Positions 28,443 through 36,077 of a DNA stretch of 36,077 bases are shown here, piece by piece (positions within the stretch are counted from its first letter, which is position 1; each line of letters starts with the position of its first letter). This DNA comes from a virus. The position numbers and the translations under genes were made by a program. The stretch is taken from positions 1 to 36,077 of the IMG/VR virus record IMGVR_UViG_3300009158_000112. One strand, 5' to 3'. The notes beneath the pieces were generated by a model. The model ran no database searches. It worked only from the letters and a program-made list of their open reading frames with translations, and was not told the origin of the DNA.

Positions 28443-29021
28443 ATGAATAAAGTAAAGATACTTCAAGTATTCGATCTCGACGAAACTTTTTTTAGAATGC
28501 CAAGCTACACTGGTAAACTTTGTGTAGAAACAGATACTCTAAAATTTGATACCCCATATGAATTCTATGACCATGAACTATCACTTTCTGAAGAAGCGCA
28601 TTATATTCAGCTTATCGAGCCAGTCTATAATGCTTGGAAAGAAGGTAAAGACTCTGGCACAACTCGATCAATATTAATAACGCATCGCGTCGAAGAATTA
28701 AAAGACGTAATTGTCTCAATCTTTGATAAACGAGGAATAGTATTTGATGAAATGTTCTTCCTAGGTCGAATGTCAAACAAGACTGATACTTTACAGGATG
28801 TCTTTGAAAGAATGTGGCCAGACGTTGAAGAAATTCAAGTGTTTGAAGATTCAATCGAACAGATAATAAAATATCAAGATCATTTTGAAAAATTAAACAG
28901 AGCAATGGATATAAAAGATCTACCGGCGATCCGGACTAAGATTTATATCGTTGATAAGTCTAAAATGTATAGAATTCAAGGTGTAACCCTTTCAGAACCA
29001 ACCCGAATAAAATTAATATGA
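28443..29021 (+). CDS. HAD-superfamily phosphatase (192 aa)
   Basis: 192 residues. Motif I is VFDLDETFFRMP (nucleophile D11, acid D13), motif II SILITHR (about residue 80) and motif IV EIQVFEDSIEQI (about residue 135). The pattern is like HAD domains of RNA-repair contexts and of polynucleotide 3'-phosphatases rather than sugar phosphatases. It is followed, in ATGA overlap, by a P-loop kinase and then, after one gene, by a ligase-type protein. That layout suggests end healing of nucleic acids. Confidence 0.75.
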   Translation: MNKVKILQVFDLDETFFRMPSYTGKLCVETDTLKFDTPYEFYDHELSLSEEAHYIQLIEPVYNAWKEGKDSGTTRSILITHRVEELKDVIVSIFDKRGIVFDEMFFLGRMSNKTDTLQDVFERMWPDVEEIQVFEDSIEQIIKYQDHFEKLNRAMDIKDLPAIRTKIYIVDKSKMYRIQGVTLSEPTRIKLI

Positions 29022-29629
29022 TAATTTTTTGCGAAGGCCCGCGGTGTTCAGGCAAAACTTTTTTAATGGAGTCTTTCTTTGCTCAGAACACGAATCCTAA
29101 TATTATCTACTATAAATTTGCATTTGCAAAGTATATTGAAGACCTTGGAATGAGAGACCAGGAAACTGGTCCAGGCGTGCACTACTTTAGTATTGCAAAT
29201 GTCCTAACTATTCTTGAACTAAACAAAACCATCTTAAAAGATAAGATAATGATCTTTGATCGTTCAATCTTTTCAGCATACGTATGGTCGATTTATCGTG
29301 AACGAATGGATAAAACTAGATTGCTTGATGAATTCGAAAAAGTTCTAACTGGCGATCTTTATCAAAACTGTGTACTGTTCTATACGACTCGAAAGAACAT
29401 ACCTGCACCAAAAAGACAAGAAAAAGATTATTTTGGTAATTTTGAGAATTATTCAGCTGAAAAAAAGATATTTGAAGAAGTACTGGACAGATTCAGTAAA
29501 TATATTAGCCAGTCGTCAAAGAGCAATCATTTTATCAACTATACGAATAAATTTGATGAAGCCAGTGTCACAGAATTCTGTGAACTTATTAACGGCTTAT
29601 CTTCAGTGCCAACTCTTCTTAATAAATAA
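29018..29629 (+). CDS. P-loop kinase, thymidylate/deoxynucleoside-kinase-like (203 aa)
   Basis: 203 residues. Walker A is at the N-terminus (CEGPRCSGKTFLMESFF, GPRCSGKT residues 7-14); a DRSIFSAYVWSIYRERM segment (about residues 86-102) matches the DRS of thymidylate and deoxynucleoside kinases. A lid-like KRQEKDYFGN follows. The substrate may be a nucleoside or nucleotide, or a 5'-OH polynucleotide end given the neighbours. Its start overlaps the HAD stop by 4 nt, so the two are likely made together. Confidence 0.75.
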   Translation: MIIFCEGPRCSGKTFLMESFFAQNTNPNIIYYKFAFAKYIEDLGMRDQETGPGVHYFSIANVLTILELNKTILKDKIMIFDRSIFSAYVWSIYRERMDKTRLLDEFEKVLTGDLYQNCVLFYTTRKNIPAPKRQEKDYFGNFENYSAEKKIFEEVLDRFSKYISQSSKSNHFINYTNKFDEASVTEFCELINGLSSVPTLLNK

Positions 29630-29636
29630 TAAAAAA
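29621..29636 (+). promoter_or_regulatory. Candidate late promoter motif
   Basis: AATAAATAATAAAAAA, overlapping the stop of the kinase gene and ending 10 nt before the ATG at 29647. Confidence 0.55.
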
Positions 29637-29646
29637 CCATTTTAAA

Positions 29647-30216
29647 ATGGCAAAAGAAATTAAGCCCTTCCTACAGTACATTAAAGAAGAAGAGGAGCAA
29701 ACTGGCAATGTTGAGCGTCCGCTAAAAGGATATACCGCAGATCAAATAATCAATCGAATTTCTGAATTGATGGAAATATTAGCAGATGATGTTCGTTTTG
29801 GTGTTCCTTCCGATACATTAGGTAGAGCAACTACTTATCGTGATGCAAATGGAGCGATTCAAAAGATTAAAGATATGCAACACTATTACGAAAGTAAAGG
29901 TGAAGATGTTAGATTCTATTGTTGGTCAATTAGTTATAACGGTAGCTGGAAAGCAACGACTAACTTAAAGAAAAAGATCGAAGAAGCTGGTGGATTCGGT
30001 GAAGAAAAGTTAAATATGAATTTGAAAAAAATAATTGACTATTTTACGCAAAATGCAGAAGACTCAGATAATATTAGAAGCATTTCAATTAGTATGGATG
30101 CCGCAAGTATTAGAAAAGCATTAAATAAACAAGCGGACGCAGATGAAGATTCTGGAAAAGACCAGCCATCTGAAAAAGCAGAAGAAAAAACCGACGAAAC
30201 ATCAGCGAACCAATAA
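29647..30216 (+). CDS. Hypothetical protein, targeting-like N-terminus (189 aa)
   Basis: 189 residues starting MAKEIKPFLQYIKEEEEQTG, a variant of the N-terminal motif. A folded middle (about 25-150) has TADQIINRISELMEILADDV and YYESKGEDVRFYCWSISYNG; the last 35 residues are acidic and disordered. No family is recognised. It lies between the kinase and the ligase-type gene, 2 nt from the latter, with a late-type motif in front. Confidence 0.6.
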   Translation: MAKEIKPFLQYIKEEEEQTGNVERPLKGYTADQIINRISELMEILADDVRFGVPSDTLGRATTYRDANGAIQKIKDMQHYYESKGEDVRFYCWSISYNGSWKATTNLKKKIEEAGGFGEEKLNMNLKKIIDYFTQNAEDSDNIRSISISMDAASIRKALNKQADADEDSGKDQPSEKAEEKTDETSANQ

Positions 30217-30218
30217 TT

Positions 30219-32150
30219 ATGGCAGGAATCAATAATTTAAAGGAAGTATACGAAAAAAGAGGTGAAGAATTTTTAACAAGTCTTCTCAATAGCTACGTCA
30301 TAATTAATGAAAAAGTAGACGGCACTTTCTTTGGAGTAAAGAAGAACAAGGACGATAAGTTTAGATACTTTAAGAAGTCTGGAGAGATTAGCTATGTTGA
30401 CCGAGTACTGATGAAATATTACAATACTGCGATTTCGCATTTTGAAAATCTTTCAGAAGATAAGAGACAGCGAATCCCATCTAATTTCTATTTTGGATTT
30501 GAGTATTTTACAAATGGCGATAATTTAAGCCATAAATATGACCGTCTTCCAAAAAATAACCTAGTTTTGTCCTACATTCATAAATTAGACGATGCCGGCA
30601 AAGTAATTTCAACTGTTCAGAATAAAGAGCAACTTGACAAGTGGGCAGATTATTTAGGTGTAGAACGCGCACCGATTATTTTTGAAGGAAATTTAACAGA
30701 TGAGCAAAAAACTGCAATTTTAGAATTTGTTTATGCACCATCTGAAGAGCTCTTCACTAAATTTAAAACACGTTCATTTACGAAATATATTATTTCGATT
30801 CTTAACGACCAACAAGAATCATCTTTTTTAAAGACTGATTTAACTGGTAGTGTCGATACAATAGTCTTTAGATTCTACGATGAATCGAAGGACGATTCTG
30901 ACGCAAGCGTCTTTTTAGCGAAGATAGTCGACCCAATATTTAATCACACTAAAACAACGCAGCCTAAAGAAAATAAATCGCAAGATTATATTTGGTTGAT
31001 TGTAATCGACTTGATGAATTTCTTTGAAATGTATGATATTTCTGAATTAGAAACAATGTGTGAAAAGGGGACTACCTTTGATGAGAAATATGTTGCACTA
31101 ATTAATGCAATGTTCAAAGATTTTATTAAAGAATATTCTGGAAAATATGAGGGACTTAGGTTAGAAGTTCCAGACTATCTAAAACGTCCTGAATTTGAAT
31201 TAGATGCAGCATTAATAAATGATCCAGAAATAATCAAATTACTTAAAGATGAAACGTATACTGAGATCTATAAAATTCTGCTGAATTTCTTTAGACGTAA
31301 TAGAAAGAGTTCATCATCTGGTTTCTTTACAGCTGACCTGCTAACTCAGCTTAACCTGATCGTTACTAAGATTAGAAAAATTATCATGGGCGATCAAGTA
31401 TATGAAAGTCTATTCCCAAGTTTCAGTGAATTTATTGGAACGCAAACCGATGAATCTATCCTTAGTGAAAGAGAAGTAGCTGAAGGTAAGCATAAAAAAC
31501 CAGAAGCAGTCTCAGTTAACCTATTGATTGGAAATTTTCAACCAGTAACAATGGGTCATATTAAAGCTGCTCAGAAATTAAAAGCAAAAAATGGAAATAA
31601 AGTCGTTTTCGTTGCGCTTAAATCAGAAGAACAAAATCAGAAATCTCCATTCTCAATGAAGGAGACTAGAATAATGCTTGAAAAAGTTCAACAGGAATAT
31701 CCTGAGTTAATTGCAGATGTTAGACTAATTGCATCTGGACAGATCGAAGAAATCCTTGGATCAATTCAACCAATATACACACCAACTCTTTGGGGAACAT
31801 CAGAACGTCGACTTAAAGATTATGTCTTACAATTAGACTATATTAAGAAGAAGAGTATTCCATTGCGCTTAGAAAAAGAATTCAAATTAGTAGAATTACC
31901 AAGTTTTGTAAAATCAGATGAAGTTATTGATTCACTTATGAGATCAGATTTCACTGAGTTTAAAAAACTAGTACCAACCTCAATCGCGTCCGAATTTTTT
32001 AATTTACAGAAAGAACTTAAAACTGATGTACGAGAAGAAGAAATTAAACCTGTTTCTAAATTTAGTGCAATTTTTGAAGGTGAAGAAGTAACTGCCGAAG
32101 TAATCGACCCGAAACTAAAAGAGGAGGATGATGACAAGAACACCATTTAA
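30219..32150 (+). CDS. Fusion of a nucleic-acid-ligase-like domain and a cytidylyltransferase/NMNAT-like domain
   Basis: 643 residues. The N-terminal ligase-like adenylation domain has motif I IINEKVDGTFFGVKK (lysine K32), motif III FYFGFEYF (about residue 90), motif IV VDTIVFRF (about 213) and motif V AKIVDP (about 238). A helical middle of about 180 residues contains FPSFSEFIGTQ, like the targeting motif (about residue 400). The C-terminal nucleotidyltransferase has LLIGNFQPVTMGHIKAAQKL (TxGH, about 434-453) and TLWGTSERRLKD. The second domain may adenylylate NMN or transfer CMP; the first would join ends or act on NAD/ATP. The disordered tail is acidic. Confidence 0.75.
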   Translation: MAGINNLKEVYEKRGEEFLTSLLNSYVIINEKVDGTFFGVKKNKDDKFRYFKKSGEISYVDRVLMKYYNTAISHFENLSEDKRQRIPSNFYFGFEYFTNGDNLSHKYDRLPKNNLVLSYIHKLDDAGKVISTVQNKEQLDKWADYLGVERAPIIFEGNLTDEQKTAILEFVYAPSEELFTKFKTRSFTKYIISILNDQQESSFLKTDLTGSVDTIVFRFYDESKDDSDASVFLAKIVDPIFNHTKTTQPKENKSQDYIWLIVIDLMNFFEMYDISELETMCEKGTTFDEKYVALINAMFKDFIKEYSGKYEGLRLEVPDYLKRPEFELDAALINDPEIIKLLKDETYTEIYKILLNFFRRNRKSSSSGFFTADLLTQLNLIVTKIRKIIMGDQVYESLFPSFSEFIGTQTDESILSEREVAEGKHKKPEAVSVNLLIGNFQPVTMGHIKAAQKLKAKNGNKVVFVALKSEEQNQKSPFSMKETRIMLEKVQQEYPELIADVRLIASGQIEEILGSIQPIYTPTLWGTSERRLKDYVLQLDYIKKKSIPLRLEKEFKLVELPSFVKSDEVIDSLMRSDFTEFKKLVPTSIASEFFNLQKELKTDVREEEIKPVSKFSAIFEGEEVTAEVIDPKLKEEDDDKNTI

Positions 32151-32199
32151 AACCATATATTCGTAACTGAATATAATATACAAATTCATAATCTAAAAG

Positions 32200-33771
32200 A
32201 TGAAGTTTACCGAATTAGAAGAAGAAGATATTGAGTATATTGCTGAAGTTTACTTTAACAAATCAATATCCTGGGATGAGCGGTTAAATCTGCTTGCTCA
32301 AAAATTTAAAAGGTCTGAGAGAACAATCCAACACTGGATTGCAAAACTTGGATATAGTACAAAACAGGTAGAAGACTCACCGCAGCTTATTAAAGCTAAA
32401 ACAAAAGAGCTCAACCGGACTAAGATGAGATTTATCATCACTTGGGCACAAAACAATACTGATGTTCATGAACCTCTTATTGCAAATATTGAAAAATTAG
32501 CAGAAGAATATGATGCTGATATTCATGTAATTGCAGGTAGATATAAAAATCCAACCTCTGTAAATACAGATAAGGATTATGATTATTGGTCAGAACGTAT
32601 TGAACAATATTTAGATGCGAATCGTCACGATGTACATAAGTATCTTTCAATCCTATCAGATGTTAAAATTCAGCCAACTGCAGTCGATCCAATGACTGGT
32701 TTACAAGGAATGAGCGGTATTAATTCATGTGTATTCGGTTCACCGAAAGTACAGATGGAAACAGTACCTGTTCTTGAAGGTAATCTACCAAAGATAATGA
32801 TGACCACTGGAGCATGTACTATTCGAAATTACACTGATTCAAAAGCCGGTAAAAAAGGAGAGTTTCATCATACTTTAGGTTTCGTAATAATTGAAATAAA
32901 AGATGACGAAACCTTTTTCATGCGTCAAGTAACTGCGACAGATAATGGAAACTTTAGTGACTTATATACTCGAGTAGAATACAATGAAGAGACAAAGGAA
33001 TCTACAATCTCACGAGTGGATAACATATCTGCGATAGTTTGGGGAGACTTACACTATGGCAAACATGATCCGCGAGTTTTAGATGTAACCTTTGACTTGA
33101 TGGCAAAATTACATCCAGAACATGTCGTCTTACATGATGTGTTTGATGGAACTTCAATAAATCACCATGAAATAAAGGATCCATTTATTCAATATGAAAA
33201 GGAGATGTCTGGCACTAATTCATTAAAGAAAGAAATTGACGAGATGTTAGTTGGACTTGAAGAATTCCAAGACTATAATGTTGTAGTTGTCCGAAGTAAT
33301 CACGATGATTTCGTAGACAGGTGGTTAAAAGACACAGATTGGCGAAAAACAGTTACTCCTAAGAATTCATTAGAATACATGCAATATGCTGCTGCAATTC
33401 TAGGTGGAGACGCAAAGAATGGAGTGATTCCATTTGTAATAAACAGAAAGTTTCCGCAATTTAAGACACTAGGTCGAGACGATAGTTATATTGTAAACGG
33501 CTGGGAATTAGGACAGCACGGAGATATTGGAACAAGTGGAACTCGCGGATCTCTACTCCAATTTAGAAAATTAAATACTAAAATAGTAGTAGGACATTAT
33601 CACTCTCCTGGAAGAAAGGACGGAGCTATTGCTGTCGGTACTACAACTCACCTTCGAATAGGATATAATAGAGGAGCCAGTGGATGGTTGCAATCACATG
33701 TAATTATCCATGAAGACGGAAAGGCACAACATATTAATTTTATTCGAGGAGAATATACAACTTTAAAATAA
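32200..33771 (+). CDS. HTH plus calcineurin-like metallophosphoesterase (523 aa)
   Basis: 523 residues. A helix-turn-helix is near the N-terminus (LNLLAQKFKRSERTIQHWIAK, about residues 30-49). A middle domain of about 200 residues begins MRFIITWAQNNTDVHEPLIA. The C-terminal metallophosphoesterase shows AIVWGDLHYGKHDP (D-x-H, about 280), HDVFDG (about 311), RSNHDDF (NHD, about 364), GQHGD (about 437) and VVGHYHSPG (GHxH, about 464). All metal ligands are present. This architecture occurs in phages without a firm function; DNA binding with phosphodiester or nucleotide cleavage is likely. It lies 49 nt after the ligase fusion. Confidence 0.8.
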   Translation: MKFTELEEEDIEYIAEVYFNKSISWDERLNLLAQKFKRSERTIQHWIAKLGYSTKQVEDSPQLIKAKTKELNRTKMRFIITWAQNNTDVHEPLIANIEKLAEEYDADIHVIAGRYKNPTSVNTDKDYDYWSERIEQYLDANRHDVHKYLSILSDVKIQPTAVDPMTGLQGMSGINSCVFGSPKVQMETVPVLEGNLPKIMMTTGACTIRNYTDSKAGKKGEFHHTLGFVIIEIKDDETFFMRQVTATDNGNFSDLYTRVEYNEETKESTISRVDNISAIVWGDLHYGKHDPRVLDVTFDLMAKLHPEHVVLHDVFDGTSINHHEIKDPFIQYEKEMSGTNSLKKEIDEMLVGLEEFQDYNVVVVRSNHDDFVDRWLKDTDWRKTVTPKNSLEYMQYAAAILGGDAKNGVIPFVINRKFPQFKTLGRDDSYIVNGWELGQHGDIGTSGTRGSLLQFRKLNTKIVVGHYHSPGRKDGAIAVGTTTHLRIGYNRGASGWLQSHVIIHEDGKAQHINFIRGEYTTLK

Positions 33772-33781
33772 TCACAATGCA

Positions 33782-33976
33782 GTGAAAAAAGAAAAACCAG
33801 AAAGCTGGAAGAATCTTGAAAATTATCGCAAGGGTAAAGAACAGCTACAAAATGCAGTAATGCAGCATCCAGAGGACGATCCGAAGACCTCAATCTTTGA
33901 TTATGTGAAAAAGAACATAAATCGAAAGTTGTGGGTAATACCATATTCAAAATTCAAAAGAAAAGGCGGTAAATAA
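33782..33976 (+). CDS. Small basic hypothetical protein (64 aa)
   Basis: 64 residues from a GTG start, MKKEKPESWKNLENYRKGKE, ending KLWVIPYSKFKRKGGK. It is strongly basic and might bind nucleic acid. No ATG is available in frame, and the stop falls inside the following terminator. The family is not recognised. Confidence 0.5.
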   Translation: MKKEKPESWKNLENYRKGKEQLQNAVMQHPEDDPKTSIFDYVKKNINRKLWVIPYSKFKRKGGK

Positions 33977-33993
33977 TCGCCTTTCTTTTTTTT
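33962..33993 (+). terminator. Rho-independent terminator
   Basis: AAAGGCG (33962-33968) pairs with CGCCTTT (33978-33984), followed by a C and eight T. It overlaps the end of the 33782-33976 gene and closes the end-repair-type gene group. Confidence 0.9.
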
Positions 33994-34009
33994 GATAAAT
34001 AATCAAAAT
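33994..34009 (+). promoter_or_regulatory. Candidate late promoter motif
   Basis: GATAAATAATCAAAAT directly follows the terminator and ends 12 nt before the ATG at 34022. This position, between a terminator and a gene, is the best single case for the motif being a promoter. Confidence 0.6.
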
Positions 34010-34021
34010 ACTCCAGCAAAA

Positions 34022-35743
34022 ATGGGATTTTCTCAATATTTATATAAGGCTCTAATGAAGAACAGAGCAATCTACGAAGACTCAGTAGCAGCTTCGCCAG
34101 TAATCGACTTCAATTCAATTAAAAATCAGATTGAAGCAAATGTCGGTGGTGATATTGATAGCAAAGAAGCTATTGAAACATCATTTGAAGGACTTGAGAA
34201 AGCGTTTGATACTGTTCCTTTAGACTATTTAGAAAAGAATACAAACGCTCATCTGGAGGAATTCTTTATACTTGTAGTTGACGGTAAACGTATTGATTTC
34301 TTAAATAAATTCGCAGAACGAGAAAAAACGGCTGCTGAGAATATTGTTAAATCACTATCATCGATTGATCGCGATCGTGATCAGATGAAATTTATCTCTC
34401 TACTTAAATCATATACAACTGTGACTGAGAGACTCTTAAAAATATACAGATTACTTACTGGGCAAACTGAGACAACAAATGAATCTGTAACCATTGAACC
34501 TGAAATCAAGACAAAAATCGATAAGATTGTCGTAACTTGTAAATCTGGAGCAACTGCTGATTTTGACAAGTTAATATCAGCAGAAGGTAAAGTCATTGAT
34601 GATATTCCAGAAAATAGTGAAGGTGCTGATAAATTTTTTCGATATAAAGACCTAATGGATTTTCTTGGACTTGCAGCATTCTTAAAAGATAAGATGGGCG
34701 CAAAAGAAAAGAAGATTGATGCAGTTGAAAAAAAAGAAAGCGTAAGTACTAAGAGAAAGAAGCGTATTATAGATAGTCGACTAATTAAAGGTATTCAATA
34801 TGCCAAATTACCAGCAATATCAAGTGATATTATTGAAACGAATGGTGATCTGTTCAAAATGTTCAAAACTCTTGAAAAAAAGAATTTGCCATGGATGACT
34901 CTTGCACTTGAACGATATGTATTTAAGGGAGATGCTGCCAGAGCGAAAGAATTTGATTCAAATGGTCGAGTTGCAGAAAGTCCAAAGGAAGAAGATCAGC
35001 TTACATATCTAATGGCCAATAATTCATGGTCACTAAGCTATATCAAAGGAGTGGTAGACGGAGAATTAGCAGAAAAGGAAGAAACTAATTATATTGCGCG
35101 TCTGGCAACAGTTACTACAGAAAAAGAAAAGGAGATTAAGAACTATTATCTTTCTAGAGATTTTAATCTTGGTAATTTTAGCGGAATTCAATTAAAACCA
35201 GAAATACGCCTACCTTTACACGTTAAAGTACCTCTTCCAGTAACTGATGCTGATCGCAAGAAGGAAAGCCCGCTTAGAAATGTACTTAAAGGTCTAGGCC
35301 AAATTATTTCTGGCATGGTTAGTGCTATTCCAGATAAAGGAAATGAACAAACTGCCCAAATTGCACGTAAAAGAAATATTGCAGTGTTTAATGGAATTAA
35401 CTCAATTGTTCGAGGAACCGTAGGTGCAGTTGGCGGTAAGCAAGCAGGTAGAGATTATGCGGAAAAGACAGAAAATATCGTGCCTAGCAGTAATAAGAAA
35501 CATATTAAAGAAGATATGGTCGGATTAGGCGATGCTGGAGGAGCAATTGTAAATCCAGAATCGCCAGGACAAACAATGCAAACTCCAGGAAGTCTGGCTG
35601 GCGACATGGACACATTTTCACTTCTTGGTCCAGGCAGAAAGTTGACACCTAAGAAGGCAACTAAAAAGAAGAAAAAGAAGTCGACTAAGCCTGTGGTAAA
35701 TAGTAGAGTTTCGAGTTTTTCAGATTTTATGCAACGTAAGTAA
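34022..35743 (+). CDS. Large virion-type protein with C-terminal FxxF motif (573 aa)
   Basis: 573 residues starting MGFSQYLYKALMKNRAIYED; an upstream TTG (33992) overlaps the T-run of the terminator and is rejected. The first 380 residues are helical and charged. A glycine-rich, partly hydrophobic stretch follows (about 430-480: LGQIISGMVSAIPD, INSIVRGTVGAVGG), then a Lys-rich segment and the terminal SRVSSFSDFMQRK, which copies the FxxF motif otherwise at N-termini. No family is recognised; it could be a structural, internal or tail-associated protein. Confidence 0.65.
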   Translation: MGFSQYLYKALMKNRAIYEDSVAASPVIDFNSIKNQIEANVGGDIDSKEAIETSFEGLEKAFDTVPLDYLEKNTNAHLEEFFILVVDGKRIDFLNKFAEREKTAAENIVKSLSSIDRDRDQMKFISLLKSYTTVTERLLKIYRLLTGQTETTNESVTIEPEIKTKIDKIVVTCKSGATADFDKLISAEGKVIDDIPENSEGADKFFRYKDLMDFLGLAAFLKDKMGAKEKKIDAVEKKESVSTKRKKRIIDSRLIKGIQYAKLPAISSDIIETNGDLFKMFKTLEKKNLPWMTLALERYVFKGDAARAKEFDSNGRVAESPKEEDQLTYLMANNSWSLSYIKGVVDGELAEKEETNYIARLATVTTEKEKEIKNYYLSRDFNLGNFSGIQLKPEIRLPLHVKVPLPVTDADRKKESPLRNVLKGLGQIISGMVSAIPDKGNEQTAQIARKRNIAVFNGINSIVRGTVGAVGGKQAGRDYAEKTENIVPSSNKKHIKEDMVGLGDAGGAIVNPESPGQTMQTPGSLAGDMDTFSLLGPGRKLTPKKATKKKKKKSTKPVVNSRVSSFSDFMQRK

Positions 35744-35767
35744 GTAATACTTGCATACTTTTTTTAA
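35738..35767 (+). terminator. Possible weak terminator
   Basis: GTAAGTA and TACTTGC form a short near-perfect hairpin just after the stop codon, followed by CATAC and seven T. The stem is AT-rich and short, so the call is tentative. Confidence 0.35.
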
Positions 35768-35771
35768 TCAC

Positions 35772-35787
35772 AATAAATAATAAAAAG
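35772..35787 (+). promoter_or_regulatory. Candidate late promoter motif
   Basis: AATAAATAATAAAAAG, 11 nt before the ATG at 35799; identical over 15 bases to the motif at 29621. Confidence 0.6.
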
Positions 35788-35798
35788 AAATACAATAA

Positions 35799-36077
35799 AT
35801 GGGTCTAGGAAATTGGAACATGCTTGGAGGAAACTCAAACACTGGTGAAGCAGGGCAGTCAACTGATAATTTGCTCAGCATAACTGATTCGCTGCCTCAG
35901 CTGAAGGACACATATACTGATAAAGCACATGGTGCAGTTGATGGTCCTGGAGGAAACGCAATGACCGTTCAGGGCACAGATTCTGCATTTAATCCATTTT
36001 ATATATTTAGATACGCAAAATATGGATCAATTGCAGGCAAAGACTATTCTCCAGAATACCATCGTGATCTAAATGAC
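35799..36077 (+). CDS. Virion-type protein (5' end only)
   Basis: 93 residues are visible before the window ends, starting MGLGNWNMLGGNSNTGEAGQ and including FNPFYIFRYAKYGS. The N-terminus is glycine- and asparagine-rich. It has its own late-type motif. It is probably a structural protein; the family cannot be named from this part. Confidence 0.65.
   Translation, partial: MGLGNWNMLGGNSNTGEAGQSTDNLLSITDSLPQLKDTYTDKAHGAVDGPGGNAMTVQGTDSAFNPFYIFRYAKYGSIAGKDYSPEYHRDLND

Overview
The window is a stretch of an AT-rich genome of a T4-like (myovirus) bacteriophage. The T4-type proteins that can be recognised are a portal (gp20), a head-completion nuclease (gp4), a gp25-type baseplate wedge, a DnaG/gp61-type primase, the C-terminal half of a family B DNA polymerase (gp43), a UvsW helicase in two pieces, and PhoH. 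Most genes lack a Shine-Dalgarno sequence and have A/T-rich leaders. Together with one TAnnTTTG-type -7 element near 460, this points weakly to a Bacteroidota host. That host call is inference.

Positions 1-3880 (minus strand) form a run of ten small accessory genes (a MazG-type pyrophosphohydrolase, a DUF551 protein and unknowns). Every complete gene is followed, 0-18 nt after its stop codon, by a TAAC-type motif (one has TAAT). At five places (B 450-532, C 943-1066, E 1742-1794, G 2566-2656, J 3797-3873) this motif opens a long imperfect inverted repeat. Each repeat ends in GTTA and always carries 3-4 extra bases on the gene-proximal arm. That is the architecture of integron attC sites, and no integrase gene is visible. 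I read it as an integrase-less gene-cassette array inside a phage genome, and it is the most interesting item here.

Positions 3950-9544 (minus) are host-takeover and nucleotide-metabolism genes: a zinc-ribbon protein, a MazG-like protein, a class II aminoacyl-tRNA-synthetase-like protein, a KYG-repeat nuclease, DUF4326, lipoproteins, an HD hydrolase and a cREC protein. Two genes in this stretch are frame-broken.

Positions 9632-14091 (plus) are virion genes. Several of their products carry a short FxxF-type motif resembling the T4 capsid-targeting sequence; gp25 closes the block. Positions 14145-20859 (minus) hold a papain-like peptidase next to the portal, then gp4, primase and the polymerase C-half. 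An EDxHD/Vsr-like homing endonuclease (plus strand) sits just beyond the polymerase break. PhoH and small genes follow. UvsW (24641-27408, minus) is broken by an HNH endonuclease.

Positions 28443-33771 (plus) encode a HAD phosphatase, a P-loop kinase, a ligase fused to a nucleotidyltransferase, and an HTH-metallophosphoesterase. This looks like a nucleic-acid end-repair or NAD-linked locus. Large virion-type genes close the window. A recurrent (G/A)ATAAATAATAAAA motif, often overlapping the stop codon of the upstream gene, is a candidate late promoter.
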